6,066 nt of DNA from an uncultured Lachnospiraceae bacterium (GCA_910585465.1 CAJUEW010000051.1:1-6066), one strand, 5' to 3'; positions 1 through 6,018 are shown, counted from the stretch's first letter. Translations and numbers: made by a program. Notes: a model not told the origin generated them from the sequence alone.

Positions 1-291
1 TTCCATCCGGAATGCTGCCCGGAACAGCATCTCTTCCTCCCCATTCAGGCTTTCCAGTCTTTCTGCCAGTTGATTAAGTCGGTCCAGATTTTTCTCCTGA
101 AAGACCAGCTCCCCCACTAGCCGCTCTTCCAGCTCCGGGAACCTGGAATCTACTGCTCCCACAAATGGCAGCATCATCGATGTATGCTGTCTCTCCAGGC
201 TCCTCCTGACCTGCTCTGCTTCCTCTTTTGTGGCAGGAAACTGCATCCAGATCCCATCGCTCCAGTTTTCTCTCTTTACAAATATCTTCAA
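1..291 (-). CDS. ArdA-like antirestriction protein, copy 2 (TTG start, 3' end outside window)
   Basis: This frame begins at TTG (289-291), which I choose because a full AGGAGG site (299-304) sits 7 bases upstream; no ATG is as well placed. It is open to the window edge for 97 codons. The product starts LKIFVKRENWSDGIWMQFP and ends in an acidic helix-rich stretch (FQEKNLDRLNQLAERLESLN). It aligns by eye over its whole length with the neighbouring upstream gene: a KI start, W..FP near residue 16, AEQ, P..L, FQE, LAE..E, then E..FRA. The element 'LN.LAE.LE.L...E...F' resembles the middle domain of ArdA, an acidic DNA-mimic that protects incoming conjugative DNA from type I restriction. The ArdA assignment rests on motif memory. 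An unnamed element-specific domain is the alternative. The upstream stop TAG (303-305) overlaps the ribosome site, so the two genes are translationally close. Confidence 0.6.
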   Translation of the reverse strand, partial: MKIFVKRENWSDGIWMQFPATKEEAEQVRRSLERQHTSMMLPFVGAVDSRFPELEERLVGELVFQEKNLDRLNQLAERLESLNGEEEMLFRAAFRME

Positions 292-298
292 TGCTTTC

Positions 299-304
299 CC
301 TCCT
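299..304 (-). promoter_or_regulatory. Ribosome binding site deciding the TTG start
   Basis: A perfect AGGAGG on the minus strand lies 7 bases before the TTG codon at 289-291. It overlaps the last bases of the preceding gene's stop codon, which fits tight coupling. It is the main reason for accepting a non-ATG start here. Confidence 0.75.
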
Positions 305-891
305 ACCGTATCTGGAGCCCCTGAGAGGATCCCTCTTCCATTTCTGGTTCTTCCTCTTTTCGCACCACAAGTCCGGATGTTGTATAGGCACAGTTGTAGG
401 ACGCATAGTATTCCTCTCCAATCCCCGGATAGTCCAGGTAAGGCCATACCTCTCTGGGAAATTCCATGAAGCCGTTCTCCACCACATAGCCTCCCAGCTC
501 CCGGCTGCAGGTCACACTGGGAATATACTCATACAGGGACAGGCTGTCCGCCGCCTGCAGCACATCCTCTATAGTGGAAATGGCACTGCAGTCCAGGATC
601 CCGGAAAATTTTATCTGTTCTTCCCTGTCCATCCTTTCAATCTTCTCCGCCAGCCGGCTGATCTCCTGAAACCACCCGTCTGCTGGCAGGTATTGTCTCA
701 GGTTCGGAATGGGGGATTCCACTCTTGCAATCCGGTATGGGATGCTTTCTTCCTGTTCATGGCCGCTGGTCAGAGCGAGCAGTTTCTGCTCTGCCCTCTC
801 TCTGCCGGAAAGCGGAAAGGTGAGCCATACCTGGTTGACTGGCGCTTTTGTATTTTCATACAGGATCTTTATGGTTGGTTCTCTCTTCCAT
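303..891 (-). pseudogene. ArdA-like antirestriction protein, copy 1, frameshifted near its start
   Basis: The 3' frame (303-722 and further 5' to about 880) encodes a continuous protein. It reads EPTIKILYENTKAPVNQVW, then LTFPL, an LRQYLPADGWFQEISRLAEKI helix, STIEDVLQAADSL, and a C-terminal part with WPYLDY..IGEEYYA and AYTTSGLV. That last part resembles the ArdA ending (FDYEA.GRD....F...GY). This frame has no usable start codon. The likely start is ATG at 889-891, five bases after GGAGG (897-901), but it reads only MEERTNHKDPV before TGA. Adding GA to the GAGAGA run at about 881-887, or removing one G, gives ME(E)REPTIKIL and restores the full frame. A second candidate ATG at 928-930 overlaps the upstream TGA as ATGA and leads into the same dead frame. 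The cause may be a real slip, phase variation or a sequence error. Confidence 0.6.
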
Positions 892-926
892 AGCTGCCTC
901 CTCTCTGTCCTCCTGTTGTCTGTCGG

Positions 927-1493
927 TCATTCCATCACCATTCCGCCCATCTCTGGCTCTTCTTTTCCTGTGATGGTAACGTACTGGTCAATCACACTTA
1001 AAGCTTCATAATAATTGTGGCATTCTCCTCCTGTGATGCGCTTCTCCATTTCCTCCGCTTTCTCATCCAGGCCGTTTTCCCGCAGTGTTCGGGCCGCAAT
1101 CCCCATCAGATGGAAGATGTTTCCATCCTCACCGATTAAGGTACAGTTTGGTTTTTCTGACACGTCTTCACGGATAAAGCCGCCCAGCCGGTTGTTCACA
1201 TAGTCAGACATCCATGTGCCGCCAAACTGGGCGTGGGTCTGAAGCCTCCAGACAGCCAGCTTTCCCATATCCAGCTTTTCCTCTCCAAAGAAAAAGAGCA
1301 GGTTGGTCATCCCCTCATTTTTGAAGACTGCCACCTCGTCCAGCCTTTTCCCTTTGGGGAGGATTCCTTCCTGCTCCAGCATCTGGTTGATCCCATCTGT
1401 CCACTCCTTCAGGTCTCCGCCGCATCCCTGGAGGACCAGTCCCTCATGGTCATGCATCTTTCGGAGTTCCTCTTTTTTGATCTGTCTGATCAT
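927..1493 (-). CDS. Conserved-looking protein of unknown function in conjugative-element module
   Basis: This is a 188-residue soluble protein without a signal peptide or membrane segment. The ATG (1491-1493) follows AGGGAG (1500-1505) at good spacing. The first half (about 1-110) has a mixed fold with a hydrophobic NLLFFFGEE strand (64-72) and a W..QTHAQFGGTWMSDYVNNR segment (82-102). The second half (about 115-172) looks like a separate helical unit: CTLIGEDGNIFHLMGIAART, then LRENGLDEKAEEM and YYEALSVIDQYV. I recall similar C-terminal units in proteins from Clostridia conjugative elements, but I cannot name the family. Its TGA overlaps the ATG at 928-930 (ATGA), indicating an operon with the ArdA-like gene. 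No catalytic motif is visible, and I assign no function. Confidence 0.8.
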   Translation of the reverse strand: MIRQIKKEELRKMHDHEGLVLQGCGGDLKEWTDGINQMLEQEGILPKGKRLDEVAVFKNEGMTNLLFFFGEEKLDMGKLAVWRLQTHAQFGGTWMSDYVNNRLGGFIREDVSEKPNCTLIGEDGNIFHLMGIAARTLRENGLDEKAEEMEKRITGGECHNYYEALSVIDQYVTITGKEEPEMGGMVME

Positions 1494-1548
1494 GATCTGC
1501 TCCCTTTCTCTTTGATCTGCTTCTGTCTGGCATGATGGCCGGAACTCT

Positions 1549-1656
1549 TCAGTCTATCTGGAATGCTCCGACTCTGTACACTGCCACACACGCAAGCACG
1601 GCCCCACCGATCATAAGGAGCATCGCTGTTGCTGCAATACCAAGGATCCATTCCAT
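1549..1656 (-). CDS. 35-residue single-pass membrane peptide
   Basis: An ATG at 1654-1656 lies 10 bases after AGGAGG (in the stretch 1667-1672) and opens 35 codons ending in TGA (1549-1551). The product begins MEWILGIAATAMLLMIGG and is almost entirely one hydrophobic segment (about residues 3-27: ILGIAATAMLLMIGGAVLACVAVY), followed by the short polar tail RVGAFQID. Very small membrane proteins of this size are common in the accessory operons of Firmicutes conjugative elements, and this one lies 56 bases ahead of the 188-residue gene in the same direction. The role is unknown; a small subunit or modulator of an envelope complex is possible. The strong ribosome site and good hydrophobic profile make it more convincing than a random short frame, but I do not recognise the family. 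Confidence 0.6.
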   Translation of the reverse strand: MEWILGIAATAMLLMIGGAVLACVAVYRVGAFQID

Positions 1657-1678
1657 ATTTCTTTTTCCTCCTTCTTCG

Positions 1679-1753
1679 CTACAATCTCATTTTTAGTAAT
1701 AAAAAAAGCAGAAGTCTCCCTGTGCTAAGGAAGTTTTTCTGCTCCTTATCCAT
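1679..1753 (-). CDS. Possible 24-residue leader peptide overlapping a terminator
   Basis: An ATG at 1751-1753 lies five bases after AAAGGA (1759-1764) and opens 24 codons: MDKEQKNFLSTGRLLLFLLL then KMRL, ending in TAG (1679-1681). The T-tract of the terminator hairpin described at 1701-1743 encodes the LLFLLL run. A short translated frame running through a terminator ahead of an operon is the layout of attenuation leaders. However, poly-T tracts encode Phe/Leu by chance, and no clear promoter precedes it. It may simply be an accident of the terminator of the AT-rich cassette. Low confidence as a gene. Confidence 0.3.
   Translation of the reverse strand: MDKEQKNFLSTGRLLLFLLLKMRL
1701..1743 (-). 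terminator. Rho-independent terminator, minus strand
   Basis: On the minus strand AGCAGAA (1743-1737) pairs with TTCTGCT (1713-1707), and inside it CTTCC (1733-1729) pairs with GGGAG (1720-1716, one G-T) around an 8-base loop. The stem is followed by seven T (1707-1701). It lies downstream of the ATPase/helicase remnant and directly upstream of the conjugative-element genes. It could end the cassette transcript or act as an attenuator. An alternative weak stem, AAGGA (1748-1744) with TCCTT (1732-1728), would put one terminator arm into a loop. Confidence 0.75.
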
Positions 1754-1830
1754 ATTAATCCTTTACTCAACAGCTTAACTCTATCCAATTTTAATATTTT
1801 AAATGATAAATATCCTTCTCACCATAATTT

Positions 1831-2940
1831 TTATGATATTTCGATTCCTGGCATCGTAAGTAAACAACTAATTTTTGAATTCTTATCCTCTCCATTTGAA
1901 TTGTATCGTTTTCTAGATGCTGAAAAGAACACATCTTTTTGTGCTCTTGTAACAGCAACATAAAACACGCTTAATTCTTCTAATACATCCTTTGCAACAT
2001 GATTTTCAATTTGTATACGACAATAATCTCCAGCATTAATCCTACCCGTTCTAAAGTCACAATTTCCACACAAACTCCCAAAATTAGGAAATAAATAAGG
2101 CTCCATATCTGGAAGTATTACATAATCCCATTCTAATCCTTTCGATCCATGTACTGTAGACACAAAAACCCTACTATCTACATAATCCATGCTTTGCTTT
2201 AATGCTCTATTTTCAAATGTATCATTGATATATGCAATCTTCTCTTCATTTTCTAAGAAAAGATACTCCGCTAAAAGTTTATTAAAAAAAGCCTCTGTTA
2301 AAACCAGCAAAGATTGGATTACTTTACTTGATGCATTTTTATAATTTTGACGTAACACAGCACAAACTTTATTTAAGAGTGTCTTATTTACTCTTTTTGA
2401 TCTGGATTGTTCCAAAACAGAAAAAAGAATTTTTAATGCTTTCTGATGATACTGTATGTATTCCAAATCATCATCAGAAAATAATCCATAAAAATAGTCA
2501 ATTGAATCATCTTCTAACTGTTTCATTATAATTTCAGCATTCGGATTTCTTTGTTGAATTAAAATTGCTACCTTGTCCTCTTTTGATTTCAAAAAACTTT
2601 GCACCAATGCAGAAGTATTTATAGCCTCTTGCTCTTGAGTATCATGTAATGTTAACTTAACTTTCGCATTTTCTTCAATTAAAGGTTCTAAATAATTTTC
2701 TGCATTATGGCTAATAATTTTTTCAAGAATAGATAAGACAATAAGCATGTTATATTGAACACCATAACCGATTTCTGACACACTAACATTATTTGCATCC
2801 TTTAAAACCATTATCCTTGTTAACATTTCTTGATTATTCTGCTCAGCTAATGGTTGAATATTAAACCTATTGAATGCTTCAATATTCTTGAGAATTGAAT
2901 CCACATATTTTTCAAGTCTCTTTATGGCACCTTTATTCAA
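1831..2940 (-). pseudogene. In-frame fusion of an OLD-type ATPase middle region with the C-terminal half of a UvrD-like helicase (Gabija-type remnant)
   Basis: This 369-residue frame has two unrelated parts. Residues 1-75 continue the ATPase gene upstream (GAIKRLEKYVDSILKNIEAF; SEIGYGVQYNMLIVLSILEK, a segment typical of OLD/GajA-like ATPases just before the Walker B lobe). From about 90 onward it is a UvrD/GajB-like superfamily 1 helicase: VAILIQQRNP (124-133), VFVSTVHGSKGLEWDYVIL (motif V, 258-276) and LSVFYVAVTRAQ (motif VI, 323-334). The ATPase Walker B and TOPRIM nuclease and the helicase Walker A and DEAD-like motifs are absent. This suggests a deletion from inside gene A to inside gene B that happened to keep frame. 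It has no ATG; TTG (2938-2940) overlaps the preceding TGA and follows AAGGA, so re-initiation is possible. An insertion with C291, C294 and C307 lies between motifs V and VI. Helicase or nuclease activity is unlikely. Confidence 0.75.
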
Positions 2941-3443
2941 ATAGGTAGTTCCTTCTTCCTGATTTTCAATAAATTTTTTACAATATAATTTAAAAAAGTA
3001 CCTGCGCCTTTTGTTTTTGAAAAATCCAATTCATTTTTCAGATTTCTTAATGAGTCATAATTAATCAATAATAATCTTCTTATATCAGAAAGCAAAACAA
3101 ACTCGCCCGTTTCATAATGACTATATCTCAAATATTCATCTGGATTTTCCTGTGTTATTCTTACATTTATATAATCTGTATTCTCTGGATCAGTCAAGTC
3201 ATCAAATATGCCTTTCTCTATATCATTAAGCTTCAATCTTATAACTATTTCTATTGCTTTCGTTGAATCTTGGAAATCATTTGCTTCAAAACTCTTCCCA
3301 GCAAATATTCTGTTTATAGCATATAATAAATTAGTTTTTCCAATATTGTTTTCTCCTACTATATAGTTTAAATCATCTGAAAAAGTTATCTTAATATCAT
3401 TTAAATTTCTATAATTTAATAACTTAATGCCCCGTAATTTCAT
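2937..3443 (-). pseudogene. N-terminal ATPase lobe of an OLD-family (GajA-like) endonuclease gene, frameshifted
   Basis: ATG at 3441-3443 has AAGGA (3450-3454) six bases upstream. The product opens KLRGIKLLNYRNLNDIKITF and carries a Walker A at residues 30-37 (GENNIGKT), the classic start of an SMC/OLD-type ABC ATPase. It continues with an ELDFSKTKGAGTFLNYIV segment. It stops at residue 168 after an off-frame tail (LLKIRKKELPI). One extra A in the A6 run at about 2976-2981 would instead read VKKFIENQEEGTTYLNKGAIKR and join the downstream frame, so this is the first third of one larger gene. Intact relatives of about 550-600 residues act with a UvrD-like partner in Gabija anti-phage defence. 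The pairing with a helicase 3' part downstream supports that identity. Other OLD-class ATPases paired with helicases cannot be excluded. Confidence 0.75.
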
Positions 3444-3522
3444 TGTTTATCCTTCTTGTCCTAAAATAGCAAAAACATACGTTCTTTAAGCCACACTGGA
3501 TTTATCCGTAACATTGCCACTT

Positions 3523-3531
3523 ATTATACCA
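3523..3531 (-). promoter_or_regulatory. Extended -10 promoter of the ATPase gene
   Basis: The minus strand reads TGGTATAAT (3531-3523), a perfect -10 with the TG extension. The -35 position 17 bases upstream (3551-3546) reads TAGAAT, a poor match, which is usual with an extended -10. The start codon lies about 80 bases downstream, leaving an untranslated leader of roughly 70 bases. No other gene start is nearby. Confidence 0.65.
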
Positions 3532-3546
3532 TATGCTGTTTCTATA

Positions 3547-3564
3547 TTCTAGGCATATCTAGAA
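3547..3564. promoter_or_regulatory. Palindrome over the -35 region, candidate operator
   Basis: TTCTAG and CTAGAA form perfect six-base arms around GCATAT. The palindrome covers the -35 position of the promoter at 3523-3531, where a dimeric repressor would block RNA polymerase. No regulator gene is in the window. In this AT-rich stretch a chance palindrome is possible. Confidence 0.4.
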
Positions 3565-3565
3565 G

Positions 3566-3614
3566 ACAAACAAAAAAGCCAACTCTTAGAATCCTATATC
3601 CTACAAGTCAGCTT
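3566..3614 (-). terminator. Imperfect terminator hairpin between redox operon and ATPase promoter
   Basis: On the minus strand AAGCTGACTTGTAGGA (3614-3599) pairs imperfectly with TTCTAAGAGTTGGCTT (3591-3576) around TATAGGA, followed by TTTTTTGTTTG. Three mismatches and a few G-T pairs weaken the stem, but the T-rich tail on the minus strand fits a terminator that insulates the cassette from the operon upstream. Confidence 0.55.
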
Positions 3615-3699
3615 GTATATCACTATACACAACCCTTTTTCCTTTTGTGTATACAGTCCCAATTTTCTACTATTTTAAAACACAATACACACTATACAC
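3613..3699. repeat. Cluster of TATACAC direct and inverted repeats at the boundary
   Basis: CACTATACAC occurs at 3621-3630 and again at 3690-3699. TATACACAA (3624-3632) and TTGTGTATA (3645-3653) form a perfect nine-base inverted repeat with a 12-base spacer, and TTGTATA (3613-3619) adds another inverted half-site. The cluster lies where the truncated lipoprotein gene ends, and one copy supplies its stop codon. It could be a recombinase site at an element end or a regulator-binding array. Confidence 0.55.
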
Positions 3700-4123
3700 T
3701 CTCAAAACCTTGCTCCATATTAGGAAAGCCAAGAAAAACCGTATCATAACTTTCTATGCTCTCTAAATCTAAAGCAAGCTCTGGACGCGCATTTTCTTCC
3801 TGTTCCTTTTTCGCTTCATCCGTGCATTCGTCATAGTCTGCCGGATAGGGCGTACTTCGCTCAATATGGAACAATTCGCCGCCCGTTTCCTCTGCGATCA
3901 TTTCAGCAATAATCTCGATATTCCCTTTTTCAATCACGCCTACACCATAATTTTCATCAGCGCGGGAGAAATAAGCAATTAAAATATCTGTCCCCTCTGA
4001 TCCTCCGTGTTCTTCGCTTTCCTGCGGAGCAGAGCTATTTTCTGTCGGCTGTTCTGTATTTCCGCAGGCAGATAACGAAAAAACCAATACAAGCAATAAA
4101 ATAGAAGGCACTAATTTCTTCAC
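3692..4123 (-). pseudogene. Flavodoxin-like lipoprotein, truncated at the 3' end by the AT-rich segment
   Basis: GTG (4121-4123) follows a GGGGG site eight bases upstream, 13 bases after the SDR stop. Residues 1-20 are a lipoprotein signal peptide (MKKLVPSILLLVLVFSLSAC, lipobox LSAC, C20). A Ser/Glu-rich linker and a flavodoxin fold follow: TDILIAYFSRADENYGV, ELFHIERSTPYPADYDE and YDTVFLGFPN. Related proteins continue from FLGFPN into a W-rich segment and about 60-80 more residues with further FMN-contact loops. Here the frame instead reads MEQGFESV and stops, and the last bases belong to the TATACAC repeat cluster. Loss of the C-terminal half should abolish FMN binding. In full form such lipoproteins are anchored on the outer face of the membrane and probably move electrons. 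Confidence 0.8.
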
Positions 4124-4136
4124 TGTATTTTCCCCC

Positions 4137-4970
4137 TTATTCCTGCGGTTTCAAAGGCCCATAAAAATAAGAGGCCGTTGCGCCGCCATCAATCAGGAAA
4201 TCCGTTCCCGTAATAAATGCGCCTTTGTCACTCATTAACAGTTCCGCCACATTTGCTACTTCATCCGCCGTACCCGGACGGCCCGCCGGACATTTAGCAA
4301 ACATATTTTTATAGAAGTCCCCGCGCGGCCCGTTAAACTCGTCGATTGCCAGCGGCGTTACAATGATGCCGGGAGAAATGGAGTTGATCCTTGCACCTTT
4401 TTCACCCCATTTTACCGATTCCGCCATTACACGCTTTTCATTACAACGCTTTGCCATCTGGTAAGCATGAAGCGTATCGCGGATATTTCCCGGCTGCAAT
4501 ATTTCCAGAGACAACAGTTCTTCCGTCGGCGTACAGGCAAGCTGTTCATCCGCCTTTGGGGTAAGCTGCTCCATACGGTGTCCCGACTGACTGGAAATCG
4601 TCACGCCTACACCGCCGGGAGCGATAACCTTGCCCACCTCCTCCAACAGTACCGCCGTACCATAAAGATCAACTTTTAATATTGCGTCAGTGGGAGCCTG
4701 ACTTGGCGAAACACCGGCAGCATTAACCAGCATAGTGATCCTGCCCGCCTTCTTTGCCTCCGCGATCAAATTCAGGATAGATTCTCTGGAAGATAGATCC
4801 ATCTCCATCGGCAGCACATCAAATCCCGCTTCATTCATGGCCTTAGCGACTGCCTTCGCATTTTCCGGCTTCTTGTCTCCAAGTATAATTTTCTTCCCAT
4901 AACCCATTCTCCGGGCAATCGCCATACCGATCTGGCCTGTACCGGTCAAAATCATTACTTCCTTTTCCAT
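4137..4970 (-). CDS. Short-chain dehydrogenase/reductase (SDR)
   Basis: This is a 277-residue NAD(P)-dependent oxidoreductase of the SDR family. Residues 9-15 (TGTGQIG) form the nucleotide-binding turn, NAAG (83-86) stabilises the central sheet, SSQSG (126-130) holds the catalytic serine region, and Y170-x3-K174 (YQMAK) is the catalytic pair. SPGIIVTPLA and TGTDFLIDGGA are typical C-terminal SDR elements, so it looks active. I choose the ATG at 4968-4970 because GGAG lies eight bases upstream and MEKEVMILTG is the usual start. An upstream in-frame ATG (4986-4988) overlaps the cupin stop as TAATG but has no ribosome site; it would add MYGEKE by coupling. It sits in an operon between a cupin and a flavodoxin-like lipoprotein. 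The substrate is unknown; a small alcohol/ketone or sugar derivative is plausible. Confidence 0.9.
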   Translation of the reverse strand: MEKEVMILTGTGQIGMAIARRMGYGKKIILGDKKPENAKAVAKAMNEAGFDVLPMEMDLSSRESILNLIAEAKKAGRITMLVNAAGVSPSQAPTDAILKVDLYGTAVLLEEVGKVIAPGGVGVTISSQSGHRMEQLTPKADEQLACTPTEELLSLEILQPGNIRDTLHAYQMAKRCNEKRVMAESVKWGEKGARINSISPGIIVTPLAIDEFNGPRGDFYKNMFAKCPAGRPGTADEVANVAELLMSDKGAFITGTDFLIDGGATASYFYGPLKPQE

Positions 4971-4987
4971 TTCTTTTTCTCCATACA

Positions 4988-5425
4988 TTATACTAATCTG
5001 CCATAAGCTTCGTTATCTACCGGCTCACACCATTCTGTACTGCCATCTGTTCCCGGAACCTCAATGGCTATATGGCTGAACCAACTGTCTGCTTTCGCGC
5101 CGTGCCAATGCTTTACATTTGCCGGAATTGTAATAACAGTTCCCGGCACAAGGCTCACCGCCTCTTTTCCTTCCTCCTGATACCATCCCTCGCCTGCGGT
5201 ACAGATCAAAAGCTGACCGCCGCCATCCGTGGCGTGATGGATATGCCAGTTATTACGGCAGCCCGGCTCAAAAGTCACATTCGCCAGAAACAACGGACAT
5301 TCCTTTGGATCAGTCAGCGGATTAAGAAAAGATTCGCCAATAAAATATCTGGCAAAAGCCTCATTCGCCGCGCCTGCTCCAAACACATTTGCCTGCTCAA
5401 ATTCATTTTTGTTTATAATTTTCAT
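4988..5425 (-). CDS. Small cupin-domain protein (metal-binding, hydroxynitrile-lyase-like type)
   Basis: A 145-residue single-domain cupin. Motif 1 is around GCRNNWHIHHATDGGGQ (56-71), with H61, H63/H64 and Q71 as likely metal ligands. Motif 2 is around PANVKHWHGA (101-110), with H106 or H108 completing the site, followed by the SHIAIE strand. This pattern (RxxWHxH...Q....G.G, KHWHGA, HIAI) resembles the small Mn-dependent cupins related to bacterial hydroxynitrile lyases and carboxymuconolactone-linked cupins. These small cupins are often of unknown substrate and frequently occur beside SDR and flavodoxin genes. ATG (5423-5425) has AAGGA (5433-5437) seven bases upstream, inside the end of the flavodoxin gene. 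The stop overlaps the possible upstream SDR start by one base. It looks intact and cytoplasmic. Confidence 0.88.
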   Translation of the reverse strand: MKIINKNEFEQANVFGAGAANEAFARYFIGESFLNPLTDPKECPLFLANVTFEPGCRNNWHIHHATDGGGQLLICTAGEGWYQEEGKEAVSLVPGTVITIPANVKHWHGAKADSWFSHIAIEVPGTDGSTEWCEPVDNEAYGRLV

Positions 5426-5426
5426 T

Positions 5427-5936
5427 TCAATTTCCTTTCTGCAAAAAACTTTTTACCTTCTCCGTCCACGCATCAACATCCGCTTCCGGAGTCTCCATGC
5501 GATCCCCGCCTGTGGAATCAAATTTCACTTCCATTTCACAGACAAAATCAGCGCCTTTACATTCCTTTTTTATATCTTTTATTACATGGCCCGGCCAGCC
5601 GCCATTTGTCATAAACGGGATCACGGTCTTGCCTTCAAAGTCCTGCGCCTTTAGAAAGGTCAGGACGGCAGGAGCCATCGTATACCACCATGTAGGCGTT
5701 CAGACCGCAATCACATCATAATCTGCGGCCTGAACCTCCATCGGAGCAAGTTCCGGCTGATACCCCCGGTTTACTTCCTCCTGTCCCTGCTTTACCACAT
5801 CATCATAACTGCCGGAGTAGGGAACGGCTGTTTCAATCTTTGCCATATCCGCGCCTGTTGCCTGCTGTAATTTTCCAGCAACCCTTTCTGTATTTCCGTT
5901 TGACCACGAATAATACACGATCAGCATCTTCTTCAT
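5427..5936 (-). pseudogene. Flavodoxin with an internal in-frame TGA
   Basis: The frame starts at ATG 5934-5936 (MKKMLIVYYSWSNGNTERVA), with the flavodoxin FMN-phosphate loop SWSNGNT at residues 10-16. It reads to ADYDVIAV (residue 78), hits TGA (5700-5702), and continues in the same frame as TPTWWYTMAPAVLTFLKAQD, VIPFMTNGGWPG and the end EKVKSFLQKGN. Related flavodoxins read V-G-TPTWW here, so a glycine codon GGA changed to TGA by one base explains the break. Ignoring it, the product would be a normal 169-residue cytoplasmic FMN electron carrier. An upstream ATG (5967-5969) adds MRRQKARWTND and is less likely. As read, only a 78-residue fragment lacking most FMN contacts is made. It is first in the operon, two bases before the cupin start. 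A sequence error or genuine nonsense mutation are both possible. Confidence 0.8.
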
Positions 5937-5969
5937 ATCATTTGTCCACCTCGCTTTTTGCCGCCTCAT

Positions 5970-6018
5970 TTACGCACCGAAGCGCGTTTAAACTTCGCGG
6001 ATACCCGAAAATGAAGTG
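5970..6018. other. Short leader region of the redox operon, no clear promoter
   Basis: Between the large inverted repeat and the flavodoxin start I see no convincing -10/-35 pair on the minus strand. A short inverted match GAAG/CTTC around TTTAAACGCG is present. The promoter probably lies inside or beyond the inverted repeat. Confidence 0.4.

Noticed and set aside
74..487. Minus-strand frame of 137 codons overlapping both ArdA-like genes
   Set aside because: Wrong frame relative to the two paralogs; R/W/G-rich composition typical of a shadow frame.
228..893. Long plus-strand frame of 221 codons
   Set aside because: It is antisense to the ArdA-like genes, which have ribosome sites and recognisable motifs; its translation is low-complexity with no domain and no ribosome site.
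2691..2721. Direct repeat AATAATTTT at 2691-2699 and 2713-2721 near the fusion junction
   Set aside because: Both copies remain and the DNA is very AT-rich, so it is not evidence for the deletion mechanism.
5072..5614. Plus-strand frame of 180 codons
   Set aside because: Antisense to the cupin and flavodoxin genes, which carry clear motifs.
5700..5702. Selenocysteine at the flavodoxin TGA
   Set aside because: The position is glycine in related flavodoxins, not cysteine, and I see no obvious SECIS-like hairpin right after it.
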